NCBI GenBank assembly: GCA_030549495.1
Contig: JAUIRK010001034.1
Location: 620,001-684,000, forward strand
Reading direction: 5' to 3'
Length of the DNA: 64,000 bases
Source: Nectonema munidae
Lineage: Eukaryota > Nematomorpha > Nectonematoida > Nectonematidae
Positions within the stretch are counted from its first letter, which is position 1; each line of letters starts with the position of its first letter. A model generated the notes under the pieces. That model saw nothing but the letters and a program-made list of their open reading frames with translations, was not told the DNA's origin and did not search any database. A program made the position numbers and the translations under genes. Positions 23,501 through 34,699 of this stretch are shown one piece after another.

Positions 23501-26500
23501 TTATAAATGACTTCATTTTATAAAAGAAATATGGATTATGATAAAATATAAATAATTTACAATCAACACGGGCATAAGTCAGAAAGAATCGGTAATAATC
23601 GCTTATTTCTCAAAAATTTGTCGAATCTTTATCCAAGTTTAAAGTAAACTTCATTTTGTAGACTTGTTTGATATATTTATACTAAACTTTTTAAAAGATA
23701 TATAAAAAACCTATTTTTTCAAGAAAAACAAATGTTTGTGAACAATTTACCTAATTTTAATATTACTGTTAAAAATTGAATATATGTTTACCAGTCTTTA
23801 TTTCCAGTTTTAAAGCAAAACATCTGGCTTAATTCACGTAAAGGTTTACTTCAACACTCAAATTTCAAAAGTGTACTATTAATTAAGTAAAATTAGCATC
23901 AAATAAAAGCTAAAAAAAATTACCTTTTTTAAAAGTTACTTGTTTATGCAAGAAAAATTATAAAATTAAAATGCTATTCGTTTAACAAAAAAACGTCGAT
24001 TTATTATCATTATCCTTGCTAAGGAACTAAAACAAACCATTTTAATAACTTTGTACACTATGGATAACTTAATTGGTTATATCTATGAATTGTGTCAACA
24101 AATTCTTATCTTTATGCTTCATTTTCTCTTGTATTTGATGAATGCTAAAAATGTCACGCTGTTGCTTTAAAAGGTATAATTTTAGGGGCGTGTGAGTTTA
24201 ATGAATCTACGATGCAAATTATGCTGCTTCTATTGACTTATAACATGCATGACACAAAGTGACAAAATAATGCTTCTGCTAATTAATTAACTAAATCAAT
24301 TAAGTTGCGTCACACTGTTACCTTTTTGGTAAAAACGTGGCGGTAACCGTCTGACAGTTATTGATGAGTTATAGAGTAGCTTCATTCTTATATGTTTAGT
24401 TTATTTGGTTCGCCAAAAATAGACACTTTACTATGTCATACAACACTATAAGCATTGAGAGAAACAGGTATGACGTGGTAACGTGTTTTCATGTCAGTAC
24501 TGGTATGTCTTAAAGAACTCTGCATTTCTAAGTTCTTGCTTATGATGGATGTTAGTATTGATCATGCTGATATTAGCCAGAGCTGGACATAAGAAACTTG
24601 CAGAAGTACGAAACGCCATAATTGACTTTTTCTCCTAAAACAAAAAGATGATGATAGTCACAGAGTCTAGATTTCCAAGAGGTTTTTGCCTTTGACAGGA
24701 TATTATCGTAAAATGCGCATCTTCTACTGGAATGCCTAAAGAAATATCTTTCAACAAAAGAAATCCCACCTCACTTCTGAAAATTTTTTAGATAAGTGGT
24801 ATCTGATCAAGAATCTGAAAATTGCATGATGGGAAAATGTACAGAGTTTGATGGAGAATATAGCTTTTGTAGTGAAGTAGATGTGAGATCAGAATGTTAT
24901 TAATGGGAGTGTGTAGAAAGAAGGTGGATGAAAGTAGTTCAGGAAGAAACTTTGCAAGGTGTGCTTGGAAAAAAAGCTGAAGTTGAGACAAACTTTGAAA
25001 AGCTTTCGTTTCGCAAGAAAATGGTCTTCGCTGTTTGAAAAAAGAGGAGAGAAGAACAAGGAACATGAATTTTTGGAGAGAAAGAGAAAAGAAGAAAGGA
25101 AAGGATACTATAGTAAGAACAAAAAATGAGGTGAGGTCTCATATCCAATATGTTGAAAGAATTTTTCAATAACGGGGGGTTACAGATGGGGGGAAAAGAT
25201 GTGGAGAGGGGAGGGGAGGCGGAGGAAAGGGATTGATCGTCCCCGATCGCGTCGAGTGGGCGGCCGACGAAAATAAGGCAAAGGCCAAATATTTACATCT
25301 CAAGAGTGCCGAAAACCGATTTATTCATGCAAAAGAGAGAAAAAAAAAAGAGAATTGCAAGGAAAACCAAAAGATGACAACAAAAAAAAAAAACGCAAAA
25401 AGAAAAAATGGAGTTGAAAAATACAAAAAAGACAACGGGACAACCAAAAGCAAAGGGAAAGGAAGTTATACAAAGGAAAACAAGAGGTACTCCCCAAGAG
25501 ACAAAAAGAAGCAAGAAGAAACAGAAGAGAAGTTAAGGAAGAGAAAAAGAGGGGAAAGAAGGGAAAAGGGGGAGAGGAGGGGAAAAAAAGGAAAAAGGGG
25601 AGAGAAGGAAAGGAGGGAGGGGAGGGGAAAGGGGAGAGGGGGAGAAGGAGGAAAAGGGAAAGAGAGAGGGGAGGGGGAAAAAGGAAAAAGAGAAAAGAAA
25701 AAAGCAGAAAAGAAATCGAGGGAAGGAAAAAAAAAAAATCAATAAAATAAGGAAAGATAAAACAAATAAAAGCTATCCAAAAATCGAATATTGTCATATC
25801 AAGATATTTGAAACATTTCCCTGTATAAAATCTTGTTATTCTAAATGTTAACAACTAGATCATAATTTATAATGTAACTACTTCAAAAAAGAATATTTGA
25901 AAAAATATGAGAATCATAGTTTTTCAATTTTTTAAAGATTTTCTGGTGGGTTAATTTTTTGTTTTTCCATGTATGGACTAATTTGTTTTTTCAGTAAATA
26001 AAAAACAGCAAAATTTGTTATTTCACATTATTTAATAATTTACATGTTAATTTTATATTAGGTTATATATTTAATTTAATAATCGATGAAATCAAGCTTT
26101 GAAAATTTGAGTTGACGTAAAACTCCCGTTACGTCTTGCGAGGGTTAAGAAGCTAAAACAGCAGTTGCCTGTGTTCTTGGTTTACACAGTTATCAAAAAA
26201 TGTGTAACGTAAACAAAGTGCTCATTTTGAAGATGAGAAACGCAACGCAGACAGCTATGTATGTAACACAGCTTTATTAGATATATATGATAATGTAATA
26301 CTTTCTAACCCTGATTTATCCACATTTAATCAGAGTAGAGTCTTTGGCCACACTGTTGCCGTATTTCAATTCGTTTCTAACATCATATCTATCAAAAAAA
26401 TCACCAAAACACTATACCTTGATTTGTACTGAATGTATTCAATGTGGCAATATTGTATAGGTTGCTTTAAATTCACCGAGTTTTTAACTCTCTAAATAAC

Positions 26501-29500
26501 AAAACACTCACTTCATTTTTAACGTCACCCTGCTACCATACCTATTACTTTTCATATAACGTGAATTCAAAATGTTAATAGTGGTATTGGAACCGCAATA
26601 AATTTTGTCCCTTAGCAGGTCTGTTATGTCCATCTGAGATGTGAAATCAAAAACAAAAAGCTATTGAAATGATGTCTTCAATCCTGATACCTTTAATGCA
26701 CAGTCTTTGCTTCCACCAATCTAGCCCCTTCATTAATTTTAAGGGCTACTCATGTTCCCGTGGGCAAGGATCAAAAATTCCATTTAGATTTTGCAAGAAC
26801 CGTCATTCAAAAGTTTAACGCTATCTTCTCATCCTCCTTTCCACTGCCAAAATCTGTTGAAAGTATCTTATTCCTCACATTTATTAATTCAACATTCTCT
26901 AATATCTTTTTTCATTTGATCATTTCTCCCCTACACTCACTTATTGTGTGCCCGTTATCCGACATTAAAAACTCTCCCTTCACTGAAAAATCATATTTTA
27001 GTTTATTTTAACAAAATTTTTTTGAAACTTCCTGTTTCATTAAACTTTGTGGGTGGTCTATTTTCTAATTGTCGAGTTATTATTTTTACTGCATTTAATA
27101 TTAGATTTGAACTTTGCATAACATTTCAAAAAGGTTGTAGGTAATAAGGTTAAAAAAGGAAACGTTTACAAATGATGTCAGCCAATTTTTATTCATTTTT
27201 GACCGCCCCATTCCTTCTTGACATCATTTTGTCTTCCGACAATCGGAAAAATATAATATATGGGCGGACACTCTTCTTATGTATTGTTCTTTCTATGTGC
27301 TTGATTTATTTAATCAAGATCAGTACAAAAACGAGATATAACATCAACGTAAAAAAATAGATGAAATCAGTAAGAAGAAATCCACATTTAAAATGGCGTT
27401 GAAATAGTTGTCGATCTGATCAAAATTGTTCCCAGCGAACTCATTAACCTGAATAATTTCATTCTCTTCCTGCTCTACGCCTTCATCATCATCCGTGTTT
27501 TGCGAATAATCGCCTGCATCTATACCGCATTCTCTCTTATGTCCAGTTATCGATTTGATGGTCGAACAGTTCGCGACCTCTACAGTATTTTCCTTGCTAT
27601 TCTTCTTCTGAAATGAACTGTAGAGTTCGTCAATAACTCGAGCGCAATAACCTGATAAGCAGAACCTAAAATAGTGAGCCTGCGTGAACATTTTTCGGTC
27701 AATGGATAGACGCGCAGCAGTAGCAGCAATTCGAATTCGCGGGGGAAGGAAAGGAGTTTAGAATTGTTGTGTATTTTCATGCGAATTGGGTTATTCTGAA
27801 TTTATCATCGTAACATGATCTAATAGTATTTGTGTAACGAAGCTTATTAATATCAAATAAATGAATATCAGCCTTCTCACCCTCCCTTCAATTATTGGCC
27901 ACCTGTAAATGTCAAGATATTTAAGTAAACTGTCGCTAAAGAATTTATAATAGTCAGTACAGAACAGCTGACAACAGCATGTATCATTGCACTTCATAAT
28001 TTGCAGCTCATACTGTGATTGACAAACGGGGCAGGTCTTCAAACTCTCCGAGATAGTTGATATGAATCTCGCATGTGCTTCTTCGAGATGGTCAAACAGA
28101 CGTTCGTTTCAGATCGTAGCCTCTCCTTTGCAGTGCTTCTGTTATATCATCGAGATACCCAATAGATTGCTAAACTTGTGATCTCATCCACTCCCGCAAT
28201 CTTTAGGATTGCTTGATGCAGGCCTTTCACGGTGTCTTCAATTGAAGGTCTGTCAAGAACTTCTGATATAACTTGTCTGGATTTTGCATTGTTCATACGA
28301 CTTTCTTTTTGTTCAGCTATCCCACTTATCTTCTGTTTCAATATCTTCTTTATATCGTCCTTTTTTCTTGAACTCATCCACGTGCTTTTTGTATAACACG
28401 TTTTCTGTGCCATTTAGATATAACTGCTTAGTTTTTAATTGATGCCTCTTATCTTCTGTTTAATTTATCTTACGTAGGTATTTTTGAATCGTTGTTTAGA
28501 AATAAACAATATCAGAAGTTACCATAGCTTTTATGGATCCACAGCTGATTTTTCGACTTACTTCAGCTGTGTTATTATTGGAGCCACCTGCTATTATCAG
28601 AGTTGTGTCACCAACTCTACTTCAACTCCTGGATCACTCGCGTATAGCTGCTATTGAAGGCTTTCACGCCACCTCAGTATACATCCCATTTACTTAGACT
28701 TCTAGGGGTATGGCTTCAGAGCTTCTTTAAATAACGTTTGTAATCCTTTATCCTTCTCATTGACATACCCATGTCTCTTTTCATCCGAATAATGACATTT
28801 ATATATTCTACTATAAATAATTCTACTTCATCTGAATTACCCAATTTTTTCAACCAAGTCTACTACCACTTTAAGCCCTAACTATTACGTTTTTTTTGTA
28901 AAAATGATCTATTTTGGCTTTTAGACTCCGAGTTTAAACTTTTCGAAATTTTTACAATTTCCAGCCTCGAATATTTGGATAAAGTTTTATTTCATTGTGA
29001 AATTTTTGTCTATATCAATTAAAAAAATTCACTTAATCTATGCATTTGAAATGGAAAAACTGCCTCTTTTTACATGGGTCTTGCGCTAGTGAAGATTTTA
29101 AGCAAGAATGCTAAATATAAAGTTATATTCATGGATCAATAAGCATGTATGCAAGTTGTTATAAAATACTTTTTTCTTAATGAATAAATCTTTTGAGGAT
29201 GAAATCTATCTTCACGCATCTTTTCTATGTCTGACTGTATCTGTCTATGCAGAGTTATTATAGAAAGTGAATTTTTTAATAGGTTCACTGACTAAAGTGA
29301 TGGATTTGCAAAATCCTCTACAGAAGATGAGTAAGTCTAGCGAAAATTCAAGGTCCTGCATTTTTCTGATAGATGAACCACTCACTATCAAAAATAAGAT
29401 AATGAGAGCCGTTACAGATTGCACTTCTCGTGTTAGCTACGATCCTAAAAATAGACCTGGTGTTTCCAATCTCATTGATATCTACTCCTTTATCAATGAA

Positions 29501-29834
29501 ATGTCTCGCTGTGAAGTAAGATTTTTGTCTTCCTCCATCAAACATTTATATTTGCTTCAAATAACCCTGTATCTGCGAACGTTTTTGAGGTTGACTGATA
29601 AATCAATTTGTTATTTAGATAGAGAATGCGTTTGTAGGCAAAAATACACACGAGTTCAAGATTTGCTGTGCAGAGTCTTTGATCCACTACTTGGCCCCGA
29701 TTCAAGAAAAATTCGTGCAACTTGAAAAAAACAAAGACTACGTTGAAGGTGTCGTGTTGCGTGCATCAGATGTGGCATCAGAGCACGCTAATGCAACCAT
29801 TGAAGAAGTTAACAAATTCGTTGGACTGAAATAA
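20563..29834 (+). CDS. WARS2: Tryptophanyl-tRNA synthetase, mitochondrial/bacterial type, six exons
   Basis: Class I synthetase that charges tRNA-Trp, expected in mitochondria. Exons: 20563-20738, 22247-22328, 22375-22538, 26744-26862, 29283-29515 and 29619-29834. They join in phase to 990 nt, 329 residues and TAA. The signature is complete: FSGIQPTG and the HIGN form of HIGH (residues 18-21), then [45 protein letters not shown] (195-199), [14 protein letters not shown] and a C-terminal helix ending KFVGLK. Order and spacing match human WARS2 (360 residues) and bacterial TrpS. Intron 2 is only 46 bp (22329-22374), while introns 1, 3 and 4 are 1.5, 4.2 and 2.4 kb. The protein starts [12 protein letters not shown], with almost no transit peptide; either import is cryptic or an upstream exon is missing. 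AATAAA follows 32 bp after the stop. Confidence 0.95.
20736..22012 (+). repeat. Intron-1 5' end of WARS2 present twice
   Basis: About 150 bp starting at the exon 1 donor (20736-20885) recur at 21861-22012. Both copies share GTGTTTTTCCTTTGAATATT, a variable middle, and TTATTAAGGATCCAAATCT at the end; identity by eye is about 80%. The second copy begins directly after the pogo-like fragment at 21649-21862, again as AAG followed by a T run. Confidence 0.8.
21649..21862 (+). mobile_element. pogo/Tigger-like transposase fragment (DDE core)
   Basis: One open frame reads [15 protein letters not shown], then [18 protein letters not shown] and [15 protein letters not shown]. This is the first catalytic-Asp block of pogo-type DDE transposases (family form NMDETPMYFDM...GHEKTRFTVVLACMADGTKLPPMIIFK). 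Homology stops abruptly after MVIF, where the duplicated WARS2 intron sequence begins. Only this 70-residue piece is readable; the rest of the transposase is absent nearby. Confidence 0.85.
22620..24660. other. WARS2 intron 3, AT-rich, nothing recognised
   Basis: This part of the 4.2-kb intron holds no exon or element I can support. The short frames present are AT-rich and unlike any protein I know. Confidence 0.5.
24675..24800 (+). mobile_element. Short Ty3/gypsy-type retroelement fossil
   Basis: A short stretch reads [11 protein letters not shown], the conserved LTGYYRRFI block between reverse transcriptase and RNase H of Ty3/gypsy elements. No terminal repeats or other parts were recognised. 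It is an old, broken fragment inside a WARS2 intron. Confidence 0.5.
24830..25790 (+). repeat. Long purine-rich (GA) tract
   Basis: The + strand is strongly purine-biased for nearly 1 kb. It is almost pure purine at about 25505-25740, where blocks such as GGGGAGAGGGGGAGAAGGAGG occur, with a G+C-rich break at 25230-25270. Two long opposite frames of low-complexity Lys/Arg/Glu and Phe/Ser/Pro/Leu result from this composition and are not taken as genes. Such tracts can form triplex (H-) DNA. Confidence 0.85.
26026..26740. other. End of WARS2 intron 3, nothing recognised
   Basis: AT-rich intron sequence leading to the acceptor at 26742-26743 (ATTTTAAG). No exon or repeat is supported. Confidence 0.5.
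27344..27691 (-). CDS. Acidic open frame on the minus strand, unidentified
   Basis: A minus-strand frame of about 115 codons inside WARS2 intron 4 contains an acidic, Asn/Asp-rich part ([19 protein letters not shown]) and a hydrophobic end. Composition is more protein-like than neighbouring random frames. It lies directly downstream of the cysteine-rich remnant at 27895-28413 on the same strand and may be a later exon or part of that unit. No family recognised. Confidence 0.25.
   Translation of the reverse strand: MFTQAHYFRFCLSGYCARVIDELYSSFQKKNSKENTVEVANCSTIKSITGHKRECGIDAGDYSQNTDDDEGVEQEENEIIQVNEFAGNNFDQIDNYFNAILNVDFFLLISSIFLR
27895..28413 (-). pseudogene. Cysteine-rich coding remnant, possibly RING/RBR E3-like
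   Basis: Starting at ATG 28411-28413, the minus strand reads a helical Lys-rich segment ([20 protein letters not shown]). It continues in a second frame ([18 protein letters not shown], reminiscent of a UBA-type helix pair) and then a third ([11 protein letters not shown] ... SLKTCPVC ... [14 protein letters not shown]). The Cys pattern CxxC...CxQxFCxxY resembles a RING1 of RBR ligases, such as HOIP, with ligands changed. I could not place splice sites that join all three frames, so it is either a decayed gene or a gene with unusual short introns. It sits antisense in WARS2 intron 4. The RBR link is inference. Confidence 0.3.
28533..28697 (+). CDS. Small open frame of 54 codons, unidentified
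   Basis: ATG at 28533 opens a frame ([20 protein letters not shown], later [16 protein letters not shown]) ending TAG near 28695-28697. The stretch is clearly richer in G+C than the surrounding intron, and codon choice looks coding. No family recognised; it could be part of the same old insertion as the antisense remnant at 27895-28413. Confidence 0.2.
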   Translation: MDPQLIFRLTSAVLLLEPPAIIRVVSPTLLQLLDHSRIAAIEGFHATSVYIPFT

Positions 29835-29865
29835 ATCGACTTAATTTCCCTTTGTTATTATAATT

Positions 29866-29871
29866 AATAAA
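29866..29871 (+). terminator. WARS2 polyadenylation signal AATAAA
   Basis: AATAAA lies 32 bp after the WARS2 stop, in the stretch TTATAATTAATAAAAGC. Position and context fit a cleavage signal for a very short 3' UTR. Confidence 0.7.
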
Positions 29872-30327
29872 AGCTAAAAGTGTAAGAAATATATTTTTTC
29901 CGTAATATCCAACCATATTAATTAACGGAATTTTTTGCAACTATCAAAATTCTTCGATAAATGCATTTATTTTTTTATATAAAAAGAAAAACTGATACTC
30001 ATTATTTATTAATTTGTTTATTTACTTCTAATTTGAAAATCTTCGTATTTGCAAAAAAAATTAAATTGCATCTATTTTTAAAAAATTTGAAATTTTCATG
30101 CTTACATTAAGACTTAAGATGTTGTTAAAATATCGATCTTTTTGGATATAAATATATAGGTAGGGGAGTTTTATGGGTTTAATCGCTAACACAAATCAAT
30201 GTAGAAAGGGAGAAGTGAAAAAACGAAAGAAATGTGTTACGAGGAGATTATGTGCACACAAAAGAATGCCAAACAATTCGAAGACGTCTGCTTTGAATGA
30301 ATATCTCGAGGAAAAATATTAAAAAAT

Positions 30328-30590
30328 TTTATTTGTAGTCTCGAATACTAACGAAACTATGATGTGAAATGATATTAGAAAAATAGGGCGAAAATGAAAG
30401 GAGTCTAACAAGAAGTATTGTTGTTGGGCGCTTGATCTTCTTTACTGTAAATGGATTCAACACGCGCCTCCTCATAACGCAAAGCATTTTCTATGATTGC
30501 AGTAAATTTTGCTGGTTGCACGTTCGTTGTCTTTTTCTTCACTAAAAATAAATAAGTAATGCGAGAGCTAAAAGTGCTCACAGGAAGCAA
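30328..30590 (-). CDS. Probable 3' terminal exon of an unidentified minus-strand gene
   Basis: A minus-strand frame reads KKKTTNVQPAKFTAII, then ENALRYEEARVESIYSKEDQ, and stops at TAG 30405-30407. AATAAA follows on the same strand at 30333-30328. The frame follows an acceptor TTATTTTTAG (near 30542), and a 40-bp intron opening GTGAGC can be drawn upstream. With that intron, however, the upstream exon best supported by its own acceptor (TTTTCCATAG, near 30660) would force a different frame. The exon assignment is therefore uncertain. It would lie tail-to-tail with WARS2, about 0.5 kb away. No family recognised. Confidence 0.35.
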
Positions 30591-30779
30591 ATCCAGGCAA
30601 CACTGATAAAGCTGTTTTTATTGATGAATTGAATGCCTTTTATTGTACGCATCCTCCTCACTATGGAAAATGAATTGTTAGAGAATTTTGTTAGTCATGA
30701 ATTAAAGAAAAGGGAGAGTAGACCCTTTTCTTTGATTTTGGAGTTAAATATCCTGTTATCAATGTCTTGTTTACAATTC

Positions 30780-31230
30780 AGTCATTAGAGAGCTCGCTTC
30801 CTAAGTAAGGTAAGACTTCCACGGTATCAAGAACTTGACCACCGAGTCATACGTTGTTGGTGTCTAGAGGGTGATGGACCAAGACTCCTTGGGCAAGGTC
30901 CAGTGTTGAAGATAAGACCAAAGTGGGGGTACACACCATCAAAGAGATCAACAGTGCGAGATTGTTCCCGCAGAGTTAGCATCTTGTCAGTGTACTAAAG
31001 CTTCCGTACAGTGAACAGATTCATTTTAGCACATATGCCTAGAAGCGCGTTTATAGTTGAAGGACCCCCTACTTGCCCCGCCTTCAGAGTTTATGGTTGC
31101 CACCCTCTGCTACGAGGACTTGGAGGGTACTTTTCAAGTTTAGAACGACCCCTTGACGCCATCCTCGGAATCGAGGGTTGGGGCAAAGAGCTTCTCAAGC
31201 TTCTATATTAAATAAATATGGTTATCCTGC
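30780..31230. other. G+C-richer block of unknown origin
   Basis: About 450 bp markedly richer in G+C than the flanks, without a long conserved frame. It ends near an AATAAA-containing stretch (TATTAAATAAATATGG). It may be an old repeat or the edge of an element; a solo terminal repeat of a retroelement is one possibility, without matching ends seen. Confidence 0.25.
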
Positions 31231-32500
31231 ATGATCCTTGTATCAACCATCACCAATAGAAAAAGAAATATTATTGAACATTTCGAATGCACAGGTCTTG
31301 TTAAAGAACTACACGTCTAAATTAAAAATAAGATGTCATTGCAATCATTATCAACCTAAAAGCATTACCATTTGGGTATGCGTCTCCATCGTTAAACGGG
31401 TGGAACAAAAAAACAATTCGACTTTTAGCCTTTTTGAGGCGATGAATAATATTACAGATCTTGGTCAACAATTTTTGACCAGCAGATAGAAAGTATTGAG
31501 CAAAAGAAATGGGGAAGTTGAGACAAAAATTGATACTTTGGTTGGACATTTTGGGTCTAAAACTAATGCTTGCTTCTTTATATTTTTATTAACTTTTCTT
31601 ATCACAACATATTTTATAAACTAAGGAAGTTGTAACAAATTTCTTGACTTGAAGATTGATCGCTCATACTAACTTAAACTCCATTTTGACACACATAAAC
31701 GCAGAGAAGAAAGGCGCAAGCCATAAAATAAATAAAAATGATCACCTTTTTTATTCATCGCGGTCAAATTTTCTTCACAGAATGAAAACTGTGAAAAATC
31801 ATTATTTTCAATTTCGTCCATTTCTTCGTCGGAATCAGACGCCAAGTTTTTTTCTTCATCGACTTTTATAACTGAGTCAGCGTGTCTATGTGGCTTTTTC
31901 CAAACTAATTCTGGAATCTATTAAAGATTAGGAAATAAGCATTTGTATAATGAATTTTACAAAGAAACAAAAAGCTTGAAGGATTTTTTGGATCACAGGT
32001 AAAAATGCCTACTATTTAGATATCGCTTTTCATTTAAACTAAAATTTAATCAATATTGTCGATTGTCAAATACAACTCTTCCTAAAAGAAAAGAATCTCA
32101 AATTTTCATTCACCTATTTTCTAATTTTAAAAAGACGTTCGAAAAATCAATACAATGAATTATTTAAGCCCATATTTGTTCCACTATTATTGATGTAGCT
32201 GTTACTTACTTTGATGAAGCAAAAATAAACCCATTCTCTTTTTTCCCCATTCTCATTCTTTTTTCTCAAAAAGACATTCTCCATTCTCAAAAAGGACAAA
32301 TCTGACTCTTCATACCTATTTTAAAAAAAATTAAAAAATTGTCTTCTTTATGCTTACTGATACTCTTGATAAGTATGACTTGATGAATTATAGTCACTTT
32401 AGATTTTGAGAATAGATCTCACCAAAATGCTGCTCTGTATTTGTGAAACTATATTTTTTTAATTATTATTTTTATACGAGATAGATTTTCGTTAGCCATA
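31231..32500. other. AT-rich intergenic stretch, nothing recognised
   Basis: No gene or complete element seen. Frames of 60-80 codons on both strands around 31240-31870 overlap one another and look like chance. Confidence 0.5.
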
Positions 32501-32508
32501 TTTATTTT

Positions 32509-32802
32509 CTTTTCAAAAGACTTTTCGATAAAGTCAAACGTAAATTACTTCAGTATAAACTTCCAAAAATTGATATCACCGGTACAGTTTTAAAATGGAT
32601 CGTTAGTTCATGGCATGCAAACATTTTTATATTTCTCGACACTAAGGTACCTAAAATAAACTACATGGGGATAGGCGTGCCCCAAGCTTCCATCTTAGAA
32701 CCTCTATTCTTCCTAATCTATAAAAACAAAAAGATTAATTTTAAAACATATGAGCGATCTTATGAATCTATGCCTGTTTGTTGGAGCTGTATGACATCCT
32801 GA
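32509..32802 (+). mobile_element. LINE reverse-transcriptase fragment (Jockey/CR1-like)
   Basis: One frame reads LFDKVKRKLLQYKLPKID, TVLKWIVSSW and GIGVPQASILEPLFFLIYK. The last is the non-LTR reverse-transcriptase block that precedes the catalytic YADD (family form GVPQGSVLGPLLFLIYINDL). The conserved PQG is changed to PQA, and the frame ends at TGA 32800-32802 without the YADD box. The copy is truncated at both sides and inactive. Confidence 0.85.
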
Positions 32803-33137
32803 ACGTTACCTAGAACTTGTAGCAACCACACAATCGTCATCTACAATACTTTTCCAAATTGATCGGTATTGAAAAGAACCTCTCCCTCACGTTTGTGAAA
32901 ATTTTTGTTTGATGTATTATTTGCTCGTACTGTCGACATGCTCTAATATTTTCACTGCCAACTTTCGTAAAAAATAACAAGTGTTTTGGAGTAAAAGGGT
33001 GCTTACTACATCATGACTTTAAAGTAGCAATCTATTTCCTATTTATTCTATAAGAAAATGTTTTTAGGTTCCCTGTACTGGTAGTATTAGTTCCCATTAG
33101 TGCATCACTTTTTATATATACTTCATTCAATATTTGT

Positions 33138-33368
33138 CTAGAAAGTGTAGAAGAAAGAGTCGTAATCGGACACCCTCCATACTTTATTAAAAATCGCGTC
33201 AATTAGCATATTCATGAAGAAAGGAGGAAAATAGGCAACTTTTCCACAGTCCAGACTGTTGATTATGCGGATGACGTCTTCGGGAGGCGGTTTCCAGCTA
33301 TCACACTCACTTTCCTCGATGTTGAGTTTTTTGAGTAGAGTGGGCGACACAGGAAACAAAGCACTCAT
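33138..33368 (-). mobile_element. Possible second LINE remnant, opposite strand
   Basis: A 76-codon minus-strand frame contains SWKPPPEDVIRIINSLDCGK. It resembles the stretch just before the reverse-transcriptase palm of many LINEs (pattern: PEEV...AI..L..GKA). The following residues do not continue the family's GPDGI motif clearly. It could instead be an exon of an unknown gene. Confidence 0.3.
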
Positions 33369-33616
33369 GCCAAGTCAGCTAGCTTCCTAAACACAAACAA
33401 ATGCACACTACACTTCATCTGGTCTTTTTATGTGGCCCATCTATGATCTATCATATTCAAGATTTGAAGATATCTCATACAGCAGACGCATGTAATTTGC
33501 GTCATGACAGAAGTCATTTATATTTACTTTCGGGAAAATCATTTTAATTTATGTTATAGTGACTTTATCGTTTGAACGTTTTTTTGATGTTCATATTCGA
33601 AAAGATATATTTTACT

Positions 33617-34062
33617 GGCGCACATCCTCAAAATTATTGGGCGGAGCGATTTTTTTGTTGCAATTTTCAAAGTTATATTGGTCTAAAAATACCACGGGAG
33701 ACCAAATATTCAAGCAATCCTTTAAAATAGTGTGTATTCAGCGCATACCTAAATTTATAAGACTACTTTATATTTTTTTTACAAAATGGATGAAATTTAA
33801 ATACTATACTTCCAGCGAAAATATTTTAATTAAATTTGCATATCACATATAAACAGTTTAAAAATATGCAAAATTGTTGGCTGGCTGATAGGCTTTTCAT
33901 TTGAAAATGAAGTAGTCTATCAGGCACATTACAGGAATTGATGAAAGGATATTTGATTTATAGAGAAAACAACTGAAAAAAAATAGCTAAATGTTGGAGA
34001 GTTTTATATGAGCGAATCTAGTCTGAAGGAAAAGAGTCTACTAGACACCCGCGATGTTTGTA
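33617..34062 (+). mobile_element. hAT-like MITE, type 1, + copy
   Basis: It begins GGCGCACATCCTCAAAATTA, a terminus also seen at 34081 and, inverted, at about 41640-41661. It runs to GAGTCTACTAGACACCC near 34040-34056. The whole element matches the inverted copy at 40683-41661 with moderate divergence. It has no coding capacity beyond short frames. The TIR form GGGGCGCACAT resembles hAT ends. Confidence 0.75.
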
Positions 34063-34080
34063 TGAAAGAATGTGATTGAT

Positions 34081-34600
34081 TTAGGGGCGCACATCCTTAA
34101 AATTATTGGAGGGGGCGGACTTTCAAGCGTCTTCCAAAAAAAGACAACAAATTTTTCTGAATTCCTACATTCTATTTCATTCTTAATTAAGCTTAATGTA
34201 AACTTTAACCCCCGCCCTATTAAACTTAACGTCAACAATGAATGAGGACTTATATATAGCTCCTTCTTTCTCACTTCAAATAGATGCGCACCATCTCCAA
34301 ATTATGTGTAGAAAAGGGGTAAAGATATCAATTAACAATAAAAAAAATTAGAAATTTTATTGAATGAAAAAAATCATTCATTAATTTTCAGTTGTTCCAT
34401 TTCTTCTTCCTAAAAAATGAAAAATTGTTTTATTGAGAAAAATAAATAAAAAAAACACATCCAAATTATATAACTTTTCTGAGGTAATTTCTATCAAAAA
34501 TGTAAAACAGAACTAAAACTTGGTATTCGAATTTTCACTCAAAAATGTAAAAATAAAGTTGATGTTTATATTTCCATTTTGAAATTTATTCTCTTTGTGT
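34081..34600 (+). mobile_element. hAT-like MITE, type 2, + copy
   Basis: It starts at a GGGGCGCACATCCTTAAAAT terminus. The inner part (GAATGAGGACTTATATATAG, TAGATGCGCACCATCTCC, AAATCATTCATTAATTTTCA) is shared with the inverted copy at 42110-42455. The right end is not sharply defined. The shared terminus with type 1 suggests that one transposase mobilised both. Confidence 0.7.
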
Positions 34601-34699
34601 CCCCCTGCCTCTCCTACTTTTAATGTCAAACTACACCACTGCTTTCGATAGTTTAAATGTAAAACTATTTATGAGATTTTTAGATCTATTTTTGAGTTA

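Noticed and set aside
25233-25745. 170-codon Lys/Arg/Glu-rich frame (+) and a 177-codon Phe/Ser/Pro/Leu frame (-) over the same DNA
   Set aside because: Both are what a homopurine/homopyrimidine tract gives in any frame; no splice sites, no domain, no codon structure.
30780-31230. Solo terminal repeat of a retroelement
   Set aside because: No matching TG...CA ends, second copy or target duplication could be seen; listed only as an unassigned G+C-richer block.
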